In this document: positions 35,073 to 44,421 of the stretch, piece after piece | Layout: each line of letters opens with the position of its first letter | How positions within the stretch are numbered: the stretch's first letter is position 1 | Origin: Lishizhenia tianjinensis | GTDB lineage: Bacteria > Bacteroidota > Bacteroidia > Flavobacteriales_D > Crocinitomicaceae | DNA length: 64,000 bases | Assembly (NCBI GenBank): GCA_943330745.2 | Contig: CALQIX020000018.1 | Location: 1-64,000 of the forward strand | Reading direction: 5' to 3' | Notes under the pieces: model-generated | Database searches by the model: none | What the model was told of the DNA's origin: nothing | Seen by the model: only the letters and a program-made list of their open reading frames with translations | Position numbers and translations under genes: made by a program

Positions 35073-36176
35073 TTACTTTTTGAACCTAGATAGATGATTT
35101 TCAACTTGTTCAATCACCCTACTAAAGTCATATTTTTGAGTGCTTTGAACGAGTTCTTTGTTGGTCCAGATTTTTTCTTTTCTACAGAAATTAGTAATTG
35201 CTTCAGCCAGAGAATTGGCATTTCCTGGGTCATATAAATAGCCCAATTGTCCATTTTGTAATATTTCTATCGTTCCTCCTGCATTGCTTCCAATAACCGG
35301 GGTATTACTTGCCAATGCCTCCAGGGTTACCATACCAACGGTTTCTGATTTACTTGCCATGACAAAGGCATCAATTGCTTTATAAAATGTGGCAATATCC
35401 TTTCTAAATGGTCGGATGAAAACGCGCTCTTGAAGTCTGTATGTTTTTATGAATTGTTGAATTTCCAAATGATACGCTTCCCCTTCATTATGTGTTGGTT
35501 CACCCAGAAAAACGATCGATATTTCGTTATTTTTCAATGTACTTATTGCCTGCAATAAAAGTAATTGACCCTTTTGTGGATCAAATCTTCCTGCAAGTCC
35601 AATGATTAGTTGATTTTGGGGCAACAACAATGTATTCCGTGCTTCCTCTTTAGAAAGACTTTCAATAAATGGCAATCGATCTAATCCACTTGGAATAACA
35701 ACAATTCGATTTCTGGGCATGAAGGTTTTTTGTTCGACCTGTTCCTTCAACCAGTTTAGCGGGCAGGACCACGTGTCTAACAATCGAAATCGAATAGTAT
35801 GTAGGATATTCTTTTTGGAAACTCCTAGTTGCATTTCCATGAAATAATGTACTTTAAACGAGGATTTTCCCCAAAACTTGGCAGCAACTGATACACTCAT
35901 GTCTTTCACGTCACGTAAAATGAGGTGTTCAATTTTATTTTTTGCCAAGTGTTTTCTGAGTATTCTGGCTGCTTTAAAGTCGTAGTATTTACGGTGCTTT
36001 ACGATTTCTTGAAATGGAATGTTGTGTTCTGCACAAAACTTCTGAAAAGCACTATTTTTTTGTCCTAATGCTAAAACGAAGTGTCCTTTTTGAAGCATCC
36101 ACAGGGCATTTTTGGCTTGATTCATTTCTAAACCACCCCAACTTTCTGTTCCGCAGATGTAAGCTATACGCATCAT
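35073..36176 (-). CDS. Glycosyltransferase, GT4-like (GT-B fold)
   Basis: A 367-residue cytosolic enzyme. The N-terminal acceptor half has YICGTESWGGLEMNQAKNAL. The C-terminal donor half has VIPSGLDRLPF, the LAGRFDPQKGQLLLLQA motif, and the nucleotide-sugar-binding MASKSETVGMVTLEALASNTPVIGSNAGG-type region with the conserved E-x7-E pattern. It transfers a sugar from a nucleotide donor to a glycan or lipid. No other surface-polysaccharide genes are adjacent, so the acceptor is unknown. Two ATGs (36176, 36173) are possible; a near-consensus -7 box TATCTTTA at 36178-36185 sits right against them. Confidence 0.9.
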   Translation of the reverse strand: MMRIAYICGTESWGGLEMNQAKNALWMLQKGHFVLALGQKNSAFQKFCAEHNIPFQEIVKHRKYYDFKAARILRKHLAKNKIEHLILRDVKDMSVSVAAKFWGKSSFKVHYFMEMQLGVSKKNILHTIRFRLLDTWSCPLNWLKEQVEQKTFMPRNRIVVIPSGLDRLPFIESLSKEEARNTLLLPQNQLIIGLAGRFDPQKGQLLLLQAISTLKNNEISIVFLGEPTHNEGEAYHLEIQQFIKTYRLQERVFIRPFRKDIATFYKAIDAFVMASKSETVGMVTLEALASNTPVIGSNAGGTIEILQNGQLGYLYDPGNANSLAEAITNFCRKEKIWTNKELVQSTQKYDFSRVIEQVENHLSRFKK

Positions 36177-36231
36177 GTAAAGATACTCAATTCAAAATCG
36201 AATTGCTCTATAATAAACGCTTCGTTAACGC

Positions 36232-37056
36232 TTATTCGTATTTTAATTTTTTCTCGTTAAAAACTTTAACGTTGGTTTTGGTTAAGCGTTTTTTGGAATA
36301 TTTTTCTTCTTTCAACTCATAATATCCAGTTTCTGACTTTTTAAAAGAAATGCGGGTTTCTTTATCTTCCGTTCCACCAGCTCCTTCATCATTGATTGAT
36401 TTTTGTGCTGAGTATATCACCTTCAATGAATTGTCAACTACCCCAACAACCACTCGTTGCTCTTCCATATTTCCCTGAGCCATATAACCGCCAGATACTG
36501 TAGCGCAGATATTTTTGGGGCCAAACATTTCAAATTTTTCCAATTCTCCATACCCTCCAAAGCCAGATGGTATCTCCACGTTTTTCTTTAAGTCGATGCG
36601 GTTCCATCGATCTCCTTCGTATTGAAATAATCCAATATTCATAGTGCCTGCCGACATGTGAAAATCATTAGGGTTGGTAATTCCCATTGCGGCTAGTAAG
36701 TAATTTTCCTGTCCGATGGTGTAATATTGCTTACCAACAATTTTAAATTCAGGTTTTAATGAAGCATCATTCTCATTTACAAAATCAGAACCCAAACTGT
36801 TGCGTGAAATATTGAAAAGTTTGATTAAATCATTGTCGTTAACAGGATTTTCAGATGTGGTAGAAAGTCTCAAGGTATTTGCCTCCAAGGAATCTGCACT
36901 TTCTTTATCCGCTTTTGCTTTATCAAGGGCAGCCTGTGCTTCTTTTAATTTTTGCTTTTCTTTATCCAATTCAGCGTTATTCGTTTCTTTTCCACCACAA
37001 TTGGTAAACAACAAAAACAAAGCTAAACTAACAGACAATGACCCGATTTTTTTCAT
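36232..37056 (-). CDS. Putative lipoprotein with coiled coil, unknown function
   Basis: A 274-residue lipoprotein with signal peptide and lipobox FTNCGG (Cys20). A charged coiled coil follows (about 30-60, LDKEKQKLKEAQAALDKAKA). The remaining globular domain (about 75-274) has a Gly-rich centre (PSGFGGYGELEKFEMFG, ATVSGGYMAQGN) and a Lys-rich end. I recognise no family. A near-consensus -7 box (TATCTTTA) lies about 40 bp upstream. Likely outer- or inner-membrane anchored, facing the periplasm. Confidence 0.7.
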   Translation of the reverse strand: MKKIGSLSVSLALFLLFTNCGGKETNNAELDKEKQKLKEAQAALDKAKADKESADSLEANTLRLSTTSENPVNDNDLIKLFNISRNSLGSDFVNENDASLKPEFKIVGKQYYTIGQENYLLAAMGITNPNDFHMSAGTMNIGLFQYEGDRWNRIDLKKNVEIPSGFGGYGELEKFEMFGPKNICATVSGGYMAQGNMEEQRVVVGVVDNSLKVIYSAQKSINDEGAGGTEDKETRISFKKSETGYYELKEEKYSKKRLTKTNVKVFNEKKLKYE

Positions 37057-37136
37057 AGTAACTTAATTTATTTATTGATTCAAAATTTCGCGTTAAAGAT
37101 AATTTTTTTTCGTGCAAAAGATGAAACTTTAAGAAA

Positions 37137-37757
37137 TTAATAATAGTAGGGCAATAATCTAAAAGGATCCAGTGTGAGTGAAACCATCATGACATTGTTG
37201 CTGTAGATAGAGGTCTCTCCTTCAAATTTCCCAATACTCAACCGAATGGATGGTTTTGCAGAAAGCCAACCGGTTAATCTAAAGTTTACACCTAACTCCA
37301 ATGTTCCTGCTAGTGCAGCATCTAGCCCGGACAAAAGAAAGGCGCCTCCTAGCAAACCATACGGAGCTATTTTGGTCAGGCCGTGCGTGTAACCCGCAGA
37401 AAAACCAACCCATAAAGACTGATTGGAAGCTCCTCCAATGTACCCGTTGGAGGTGATCCCAAAATTAGTAATATGTGTTGCTGCTAGTTCAGCTCCTATT
37501 CCTAGGGATGGATAATTATCTATACAGCCTAGCCCAGTAAAATTGAGTGCAACTCCCCTGTTTAGGCCACCCGGCCAGTAGGAATTGAATTCCTTTCTCT
37601 TTTTTCCGGAGAAAATTGGATTACTCCCTTTTATTGATTCTAATCTGCAATTTTGAATGGGTGAGTCATGAGTCAATCCCATTTTCGATTCTTGACAGTT
37701 AATCAATGAAACTAGGAAGAATAACCCCAAAAATAAACAAATATATTTTTTCATCAT
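37137..37757 (-). CDS. Putative outer-membrane beta-barrel protein, unknown
   Basis: A 206-residue exported protein. The signal sequence (MMKKYICLFLGLFFLVSLINC) could be a lipobox. The body is Gly-rich with amphipathic strands (LGIGAELAATHITNFGI, SLWVGFSAGYTHGLTKIAPYG, LELGVNFRLTGWLSAKPSI) and ends in FRLLPYYY, an aromatic end typical of outer-membrane barrels. The frame extends to 37775, but a TATATTTG -7 box at 37773-37780 overlaps that end, so the start is ATG 37757 or 37754. No family recognised. Confidence 0.65.
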   Translation of the reverse strand: MMKKYICLFLGLFFLVSLINCQESKMGLTHDSPIQNCRLESIKGSNPIFSGKKRKEFNSYWPGGLNRGVALNFTGLGCIDNYPSLGIGAELAATHITNFGITSNGYIGGASNQSLWVGFSAGYTHGLTKIAPYGLLGGAFLLSGLDAALAGTLELGVNFRLTGWLSAKPSIRLSIGKFEGETSIYSNNVMMVSLTLDPFRLLPYYY

Positions 37758-37772
37758 GTAGCTGAGTTTTAT

Positions 37773-37780
37773 CAAATATA
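37773..37780 (-). promoter_or_regulatory. -7 box TATATTTG of the 37.1-kb barrel gene
   Basis: Exact TAnnTTTG match, 15 bp upstream of ATG 37757. It decides against the longer start at 37775. Confidence 0.55.
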
Positions 37781-37889
37781 TTAAATTTATGATTCTTGCA
37801 TCATTTTAATTTATAACCAACATAAACTGTGCTTTTCTCTGGTCAAGGTAAAAAAACATCTTTCTTTTCACTAAAAAATATAGAAACCT

Positions 37890-38132
37890 ATGGATTGGCA
37901 AGTACTAAACAATCGCTTAACAAAGCAGTTTTCATTTAAAAATCAGACCGAGTTAGCTTATTTTCTGCTTCAAGTTGCTAAGCACGCTGATAAAGTTCAG
38001 CACCATCCTGATGTTTTTATTTTTAATTGCTCAAAAATGAAAATAGAATTATTTACGCATGACAAAAATGAAATTACAGCATTGGATGATGCATTAGCGA
38101 GGTTCATCGATTCGATAGAAAAGGAAGCATAG
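37890..38132 (+). CDS. 4a-hydroxytetrahydrobiopterin dehydratase (PCD/DCoH family)
   Basis: An 80-residue protein matching the core of pterin-4-alpha-carbinolamine dehydratase. W3 and LTKQFSF start the fold. The active-site cluster is K35-x-x-H38-H39-P40-D41, then V-F-I-F, then T-H57-D58 and a C-terminal helix with LARFIDSI. The enzyme dehydrates 4a-hydroxytetrahydrobiopterin, recycling the cofactor of aromatic amino-acid hydroxylases. At 80 residues it lacks part of the usual N-terminal segment (family about 95-105 residues), but all histidines are present. No hydroxylase gene is nearby. Confidence 0.85.
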   Translation: MDWQVLNNRLTKQFSFKNQTELAYFLLQVAKHADKVQHHPDVFIFNCSKMKIELFTHDKNEITALDDALARFIDSIEKEA

Positions 38133-38321
38133 TAGAACCGACAGAAATAATCCACAATCCTCCTTTTGAGTTGAGGTATTCGTATTTCTCTTGAGTCAGT
38201 TATCACGAAGGGAATTAAGTTGCTAGCCCCAAAATTAGTTATCCTTAACCTATACCTTTTTGAAAGTTCCGAAAAACAGTAATTAATTCTAAAAAAGCGG
38301 GAGATTTCTTAATATATGCCT

Positions 38322-38329
38322 TACTTTTG
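38322..38329 (+). promoter_or_regulatory. -7 box TACTTTTG of the 38.3-kb secreted-protein gene
   Basis: Exact TAnnTTTG match 24 bp upstream of ATG 38354. It overlaps the start of the longest frame (38327), supporting the later ATG. Confidence 0.6.
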
Positions 38330-38353
38330 CACCTCATTTTAAAACTTACTAGT

Positions 38354-39691
38354 ATGAAATTTAGCTTTTCTTCGGCGTTGTTTCTTGGAGCGCTTGTATT
38401 AAACATGAATTGTTTTGCTCAATTACCAAAACTTTCAAAACCAAAAATTAATGTTTCAGTACCAGGCGTTAAAAGCGATGTGAAGGCTTCTGATGTTGGG
38501 TTAGGTGGAAAAGATCCAAGTGGCTTATTCCGTAATGTAACCAATGACAATAACGCTGAATTTCATCGAAAATCTGCCGTTACTAATCTTGCAGCAATAG
38601 AAGCTGAGTTTGCAAAAACATCGGTAGATTATGAAGTGTTGACAAAATTAATTTTTGAAAACGAACGGAGTTTGGGACACATAATGAAATTAGAACCTAA
38701 AATTGACCGCGCCAAATATGATGAAAAATATACGCCCTTAAAAGAAAAGGCAGATAAGCAAAATGCAGCGTATGCTGAAGCTCAAAAATTAGAATCAGCT
38801 TTTCAGAAAGATTTCAATGCACCGGTAGAATTTAAAAAACCGGATCCAATGACTTTCCGTACAGATGGGTATGGTTCACACACACAATGCTATTGTAGAA
38901 ATTATCGTTCTGATGTGAAAACGTTAGCAGAATATGAAACGGCAAAAAAACAATATGAAGCATTGACCGCTCAATTAGTTGGTTATTCAAATGCAGAAAC
39001 ACAAACGCTTTTTGCAAACATGGCAACATGTATGACAAACGGTAACAACTATGCATTATGGGCATCCAAAGAAAATTTAGAAAAAGCAATTACAGAATAC
39101 AGCAAAACAACTAAACCGGCTGAACCTAAAAAAGTAATTACACGATGTGATGATTATTTGGCAGCGCTTGGAAGAATTGAATCTGATAACAGTTTGAAAT
39201 TGGATGCAGCTACAATAGCAGCGTTAACCCAAGCAAAATCAACCGTTACAAAAACGAAAGCAGATGCTGAGTCATATATTAGCAGTGGTCAACACAAAAC
39301 ATATATGGACAAAATGCATGCAGCTGAAATTGCCAAAGTATTCTTACCAAAAGCAGCCACTAAAAACGCTACATTGGAAGCTGGAGCGATGAACTATGTG
39401 AAAGGAACTGACTATAACGATTATTTAAAAGGAAGGTCAGACAGTCAAGTTGCTTCAACAATGAGAGCAGTAACCACAACAGCTTCAACCTACATTAAGA
39501 AAAACGAGTATGGCTTACCTTTATATGAATACCACGAAATTTGGGTTGCATTCAAAGGTAAAGATGGAAACTGCTACATGTGTGCTGTTTATGCAAGCTA
39601 CACGTATAAAGGTGGTGGTGTATATTCAACCACGCCAACATGGGGAGCAGATGCACCAGAAGAGATGGCATGTGACAACGTAATGAAATAA
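38354..39691 (+). CDS. Secreted cysteine-containing protein, unknown function
   Basis: A 445-residue exported protein with a clear signal peptide (MKFSFSSALFLGALVLNMNCFAQ) and no recognised domain. The middle is helical and Lys/Ala-rich (residues about 60-160 and 240-330). Several Cys stand in short motifs: HTQCYCRNYRSD near 178, MATCMTNGNN, ITRCDDYL and GNCYMCAVYASY near 410, with another Cys near the end. This suggests two disulfide- or metal-linked modules. It has its own promoter and a strong terminator, so it is a single-gene unit. No T9SS sorting domain is visible, so a periplasmic location is most likely (inference). Confidence 0.75.
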   Translation: MKFSFSSALFLGALVLNMNCFAQLPKLSKPKINVSVPGVKSDVKASDVGLGGKDPSGLFRNVTNDNNAEFHRKSAVTNLAAIEAEFAKTSVDYEVLTKLIFENERSLGHIMKLEPKIDRAKYDEKYTPLKEKADKQNAAYAEAQKLESAFQKDFNAPVEFKKPDPMTFRTDGYGSHTQCYCRNYRSDVKTLAEYETAKKQYEALTAQLVGYSNAETQTLFANMATCMTNGNNYALWASKENLEKAITEYSKTTKPAEPKKVITRCDDYLAALGRIESDNSLKLDAATIAALTQAKSTVTKTKADAESYISSGQHKTYMDKMHAAEIAKVFLPKAATKNATLEAGAMNYVKGTDYNDYLKGRSDSQVASTMRAVTTTASTYIKKNEYGLPLYEYHEIWVAFKGKDGNCYMCAVYASYTYKGGGVYSTTPTWGADAPEEMACDNVMK

Positions 39692-39711
39692 TTACATACT
39701 TCGTATGGATG

Positions 39712-39738
39712 AAAGCTCGGTTTTACCGGGCTTTTTTT
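39712..39738 (+). terminator. Intrinsic terminator after the 38.3-kb gene
   Basis: Nine-base arms AAAGCTCGG and CCGGGCTTT (one T-G pair) around the loop TTTTA, followed by a run of T. It starts 20 bp after the stop codon at 39691. Confidence 0.85.
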
Positions 39739-40283
39739 ATTAAATAGGGTTATTATACAAAAAGCAGGCTATTTATTTTTAATGTTTTGTAGGTTCAATA
39801 TATCATTTCATTTTTTTTAATTAGCAAGGGAACTTACTCGATCAAATGAATCCTTTCTAGGCTAATCGTTCCTATTTTTTAATTTCCATTGATATGCTGC
39901 TGTTATATTATGTTCGGCGCCGAATGACAGCATAAAAGGCTCTTTCTTAAATTACTGATTTCAGCGGAAAATCGAATTTGCCCATTTTTCGTTTGAATAT
40001 TAAATTGGACATACCCCAAGAAATTGGAAAAACCCCAGCACTCATTCCATTATACCGCGAGGTAACCCCCAACCCCCGCTTTACCAACAGTAATTGATAG
40101 AAAAGCAAATCCAATTTGACTGTCAAGATGTACGTTTTATGAAACAAATAGTCGTTTACCAAATGACATGGAAGCTCCAGGATATATTTTATCAACCTCA
40201 GTTATTCGTGCAACGCCGTTATTTAGACCAACGTATGTCCCATATTTTCAATTGTGCCTATAAGCTAATGAAGTTATAACAAA
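39739..40283. other. Gene-free stretch
   Basis: About 545 bp between two terminators. I find no reading frame that looks like a protein: the short open frames at 39947-40195 and 40094-40279 overlap on opposite strands and have no family character. It holds a perfect 12-bp palindrome TTCGGCGCCGAA at 39913-39924, GC-rich in AT-rich surroundings, with outer TGCTGT/ACAGCA flanks that are only roughly symmetric. Confidence 0.5.
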
Positions 40284-40310
40284 AAATCCCCCTAGAAGCT
40301 AGGAGGATTT
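40284..40310 (-). terminator. Intrinsic terminator after the CotH gene
   Basis: Twelve-base arms with one mismatch (AAATCC-C-CCCTAG paired with CTAGG-A-GGATTT) around a 3-base loop. On the minus strand it is followed by TTTTTT. It lies 23 bp after the stop of the 40333-44301 gene. Confidence 0.85.
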
Positions 40311-40332
40311 ATAATTTCTAAGGTGAGTGAGA

Positions 40333-43300
40333 TTAATTTTTCACGATTCGGAAGGTTTTTCCTTTGAGTGAAACTAAATAAAATCCTGAAGAATATTCAC
40401 CCATATTTATTTCGACTTGCCCTGCAGAAACATTTTGCTCCACTAAAATGGCTCCTGCCAAAGAACGGATTTGAACAACCGTATTTTCATTCACTTCAAA
40501 ATGAAGGATGTCTGTAACTGGATTTGGATAGAATACTATATTGTCCATTTCGTTATTCGATAAACCAAGGTCGCATAATGGATTGTAAACTTCTCCCGGT
40601 GATCCATCAGGACAACCTGCAAACCAATTATACCCATCGCACATGTTACCTGTAGTTGAAAGCAATTCGAGTGTTTTTCCTAATCCATCGGCTTCTAAAG
40701 GCCAAGGTAATTGATTGGAGTAATTCACTGAAAAAATCATTCGATTTGAAGAATTATAAATGTGAATACTTTCTGTGGACCCCAATCCTATTCCCGTTGG
40801 ACCAACAACATTTAATACGTTTGGATGAACGCTAGCAAACAATAATAAATCTTTTGCAAAAACCAAGTATTCATTAGGATTTAATAGGGTTCCTGCCGCT
40901 ATAGAATAAACAATGTTCATACTAGCATCCGTAATATACCAATTGGATAAATCAACCGGTTGGGTGGCTAAAGAATGGATTTCAAACCAGTCTCCTGCAT
41001 CAGATGTTGTTGCTGACTTGTAATTAATTTCAGAAATTAACAGAGTAGAATCACAAGGAAAATAAGCCTCCCCCGGAGAACCTCCTACGCAACCAGCAAA
41101 CCAAGCATTTGGATCGTTTGGTGCTTGAGGAGCTCCTTCAAATTCTAATGTTCTTCCATCACCATCAGTTCCTATTGGCCATGGTTGAGCGGTTGTATAA
41201 GTAATATGTAAAACCTCGTTGTTGTTGTGGTCTTTCAGAAATATTGTTTCTGATGTATTGTTAAAAGAAAAACCTAACGGTCCAGTGTAATTTGTAATGG
41301 TTGGGTATTGCGCATGAAATAATGCTGTATCTCGGGCTACCACAAAATATCCGTTCGCCGGAATTTTTGTATTCAATGGAAAGGTGTAGTTATTAAAATA
41401 AGAACTATCGGAAATTGTCATTCCGCCAATATTTAATTCAACTCCTAATTTGTTGTGCAATTCAATCCAGTCATCACTATCGATTGAATTTTCGGCATTT
41501 ACCATTAGTTCGCTAATTTCTATAGCATCAGAAACGGCATTTCCTGTAAACCATGCTGTAAAAGCAGCATTAACGGATGGCGTAATTGCTAAATCTGCTA
41601 AATAATTATTCGTTGAGAACAGCGAATTTGGGCCCCAATGATTAAAGGAATATCCGGGATTAGGAATGGCAGTAATTTTAACCGGAACTCCTTTAAAGTA
41701 AACTCCTGACCAAGGGTACTGGATTTCACTTGGTTCGATTGTTGAAATGTGTATTCTTCCTGCTCCTGCAGGTTGAACATCAAGTGTATAAGTGACCTGA
41801 CCAGCTAATGTAAAATGACTTTGTACAACATTTCGTGCACCCGTTATTCTACTCTGGTTCCAAGTCAACATGTTGGTCATTGTATTTAGAAAGTTAGTCA
41901 TATTGCCACTCCAACGCGTAAAATGTCTTGGAATCCAAGGCGCCACTTCATTTATCATGGAATTGCCAAGGTTTTGCACATTTCCTTGTTGCCAAGTAGT
42001 ATTGATTAAATCCGCATAGCGATTAATGAAATAATTCAAATATTGAGGATTCGCAAGAAGTTTAGCACAAATCATATCCATATGAATAAAGGTATTATTT
42101 GTAGCATGGGAAATAAAATTGTCGTTTGGTGTTGGCCCATATAAACCATAACCAAAATCTAGGTCCATTAGCATCATTCGCCATTTTTGACCTGGTACAT
42201 TCCAGTATTTGATATTATTTGCTTGAGTATTACTCCAATCTCCATTTCCATAATAGGTTTCCGCAATTATATAATCTGTAAAGTTTTGTAGGTCAATTAA
42301 TGAATCTGCTAATGAATAAAAGGTTGGACTTGCTGGATCTGCTCCAGTAATTGAATTGTACATAGGCCAGAAATTATCCAAAGTACCGTCATTTGCTTCT
42401 AATCCTACTTGATAATTTTCTGTTAATACGGACACACTGTCTGACGGAAAACCATGATTGTTTTCAACATAGTCATTGTTCAATGTTTCTCTCAGCTCAT
42501 ATTCACCAAAATATTGCCCGTTCAGAAAAACAATTACTGGGGTATATCCCATATAATCATTATGTGTCCCTTTCGTCAATCGTTGCATAAAAGCATCTCT
42601 CATTCGAGTACCACCATAATCATTTCCTCCATTTCGAAGATTAAAATCCTTGAACTTTGTAATAAATGGTTTGTCTGGTATTAAAGGGAAATTAATTTTA
42701 TTCATGCCATAATCATCACGACACTTTACCCGAAAGCTTTTTTGAGGTTGAGCCCTTGACCATCCTCCGTGAATCTTCAATCCAATTGCACCTTCAAATT
42801 TTTGCAGACTATCTGTTGCCAGATATTCTATGTAAGAGTATCGTTCCCAATCTTCCCAGAAATTAGCTCCAAAATATGGATAATTTGGGTTGTAATCATT
42901 TGGTCCAAGTACATAAATACCTGTTTGTGTATCATACAAATTCAAAGAATCAGATGAAATAGAAATTACGGGTAACCCGATGTAGGCTTCATTAATTAAA
43001 AAAGTATTCTTTTCTACCAAACTAGGTAATACTAAATTAGCCGGATCGAAACAACGTGCAGAAATGATTGTTGTTGCAGCAATGCTTATTGAATCGGTAT
43101 ACAATGTGGAATTAGCTGTTGGAATGTCCCCATTGGTGGTAAATCGTATTTGCGCATTGGGATCTATACTGGAAAGAGCAATTTTGAATCCAGAGGCATA
43201 AATTCCAGCAGATTTTGAGATAATAGGTTTGCTTAAATATGCCGTAAAACAGGTTACATCATTTGTGTCAGCAGGTGTAGGATTTGGACTGATGCACCAA

Positions 43301-44301
43301 GAAGTTGAATTAAAATTATATGAATTATTTACTGGGAGTAATGGAATCGTTACTTGCGCTAATGCAATTCCTCCGGCAGAAGTAAGAGACAACTGATCTG
43401 TTGAATTTAGGGTGAAGTTGGTGTGCCATGCATCAGTAGCAATTAAATTCATCCAAGAAAGCGTTGGAGAAAAAGAAATAGTTGAACTGGCAAATCCAGC
43501 CGCTAAGTATGCATTACTTGTTAAATCCGTCGAATTCGCAGCCGCATTATGCACTTGAATAGCCAAAACATTTTCACCTACTACCAATAAATTGGATAAC
43601 TGGGATAAATTAATTTCAAAAGCATCAATGGCCAATCCTTGATATCCATTTGCTTCATGGCTGGTGGCAAAAGTATTGAATGGGGTAATTGTGCCTGAAG
43701 TACCTATGTTAGCCCTGGCTATTTCAACACCATTTATATAAGCTACAAATCCATCATCATAATCCATGTATAAGATTAATCGTTCGATATCACTTACATT
43801 TGTTAGAGTAAACGACTTTCTTAAATAAACACTAGTAGCACTCGTAATGGTTGTTCCGTCATCTCCATCTCCAAATCCAATACCACCGGCTCCAATTAGC
43901 CAGCCGCTTAAAATTGCACCGGGGGCTCTCCAACTAGGATCCGGTTCCGTTGTTGGTATGATGTAATTCCATGATTCATTGGCATTTATTATTGATTCAT
44001 AATGATCAATAGTTGGAATTCTATTCTTACCGCTTGCAAAAATTAATTTGTGTTCACCGCTGGCTAGTGTATAATTTGGGCAAAGCCATTTAAATGGCAT
44101 CAATGGATCGTCACTCAAACCATAACCGGTAATGTCTACAGCATTGGGACTTAAATTGCGTATTTCAAACCAATCTTCATACGAATTATCTTCATCGGCA
44201 ATAGTGCTGATATTGGTAACAGAAATCTCGCTTAATTCCACCTGAGCAAACAAAATAGGGGAGGATAAAGCGATTAAAAACAAGGTCAATACTTTTTTCA
44301 T
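40333..44301 (-). CDS. Secreted CotH-kinase / lamin-tail-domain protein with T9SS sorting domain
   Basis: A 1322-residue exported protein. Domain order is: signal peptide (ending LFAQ); lamin-tail domain (LTD) at ~20-130 (LSEISVTNISTIADE); a galactose-binding-like region ~170-265; a chitobiase C-terminal-like domain ~350-430 (IRFTTNGDIPTANSTLYT). The CotH kinase domain runs ~490-830, with KIHGGWSRAQPQKSFRVK near 505, VFLNGQYFGEYELRE near 597 and MDLDFGYG near 710, so the metal-binding Asp are present. A short beta domain and two further LTDs (~935-1090, ~1095-1240) follow. The end is a type A T9SS sorting domain (VFYPNPVTDILHFEV to IVKN). CotH is an atypical protein kinase first shown in Bacillus spores. 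Here it would act outside the cell (inference). Confidence 0.9.
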   Translation of the reverse strand: MKKVLTLFLIALSSPILFAQVELSEISVTNISTIADEDNSYEDWFEIRNLSPNAVDITGYGLSDDPLMPFKWLCPNYTLASGEHKLIFASGKNRIPTIDHYESIINANESWNYIIPTTEPDPSWRAPGAILSGWLIGAGGIGFGDGDDGTTITSATSVYLRKSFTLTNVSDIERLILYMDYDDGFVAYINGVEIARANIGTSGTITPFNTFATSHEANGYQGLAIDAFEINLSQLSNLLVVGENVLAIQVHNAAANSTDLTSNAYLAAGFASSTISFSPTLSWMNLIATDAWHTNFTLNSTDQLSLTSAGGIALAQVTIPLLPVNNSYNFNSTSWCISPNPTPADTNDVTCFTAYLSKPIISKSAGIYASGFKIALSSIDPNAQIRFTTNGDIPTANSTLYTDSISIAATTIISARCFDPANLVLPSLVEKNTFLINEAYIGLPVISISSDSLNLYDTQTGIYVLGPNDYNPNYPYFGANFWEDWERYSYIEYLATDSLQKFEGAIGLKIHGGWSRAQPQKSFRVKCRDDYGMNKINFPLIPDKPFITKFKDFNLRNGGNDYGGTRMRDAFMQRLTKGTHNDYMGYTPVIVFLNGQYFGEYELRETLNNDYVENNHGFPSDSVSVLTENYQVGLEANDGTLDNFWPMYNSITGADPASPTFYSLADSLIDLQNFTDYIIAETYYGNGDWSNTQANNIKYWNVPGQKWRMMLMDLDFGYGLYGPTPNDNFISHATNNTFIHMDMICAKLLANPQYLNYFINRYADLINTTWQQGNVQNLGNSMINEVAPWIPRHFTRWSGNMTNFLNTMTNMLTWNQSRITGARNVVQSHFTLAGQVTYTLDVQPAGAGRIHISTIEPSEIQYPWSGVYFKGVPVKITAIPNPGYSFNHWGPNSLFSTNNYLADLAITPSVNAAFTAWFTGNAVSDAIEISELMVNAENSIDSDDWIELHNKLGVELNIGGMTISDSSYFNNYTFPLNTKIPANGYFVVARDTALFHAQYPTITNYTGPLGFSFNNTSETIFLKDHNNNEVLHITYTTAQPWPIGTDGDGRTLEFEGAPQAPNDPNAWFAGCVGGSPGEAYFPCDSTLLISEINYKSATTSDAGDWFEIHSLATQPVDLSNWYITDASMNIVYSIAAGTLLNPNEYLVFAKDLLLFASVHPNVLNVVGPTGIGLGSTESIHIYNSSNRMIFSVNYSNQLPWPLEADGLGKTLELLSTTGNMCDGYNWFAGCPDGSPGEVYNPLCDLGLSNNEMDNIVFYPNPVTDILHFEVNENTVVQIRSLAGAILVEQNVSAGQVEINMGEYSSGFYLVSLKGKTFRIVKN

Positions 44302-44421
44302 TAAACTAAAATTTTTGCTAAGATAATTTTAAATTAACATATAATTAAATTAATCATTCTTAACCAAGTGATTAAATTGATTAAATTTCAAGAGTTTGAT
44401 ACAAAAGAAAATAACATTTTC

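Noticed and set aside
39947-40279. Two short frames on opposite strands in the 39.7-40.3 kb gap
   Set aside because: They overlap each other, match no family pattern and lack a -7 box.
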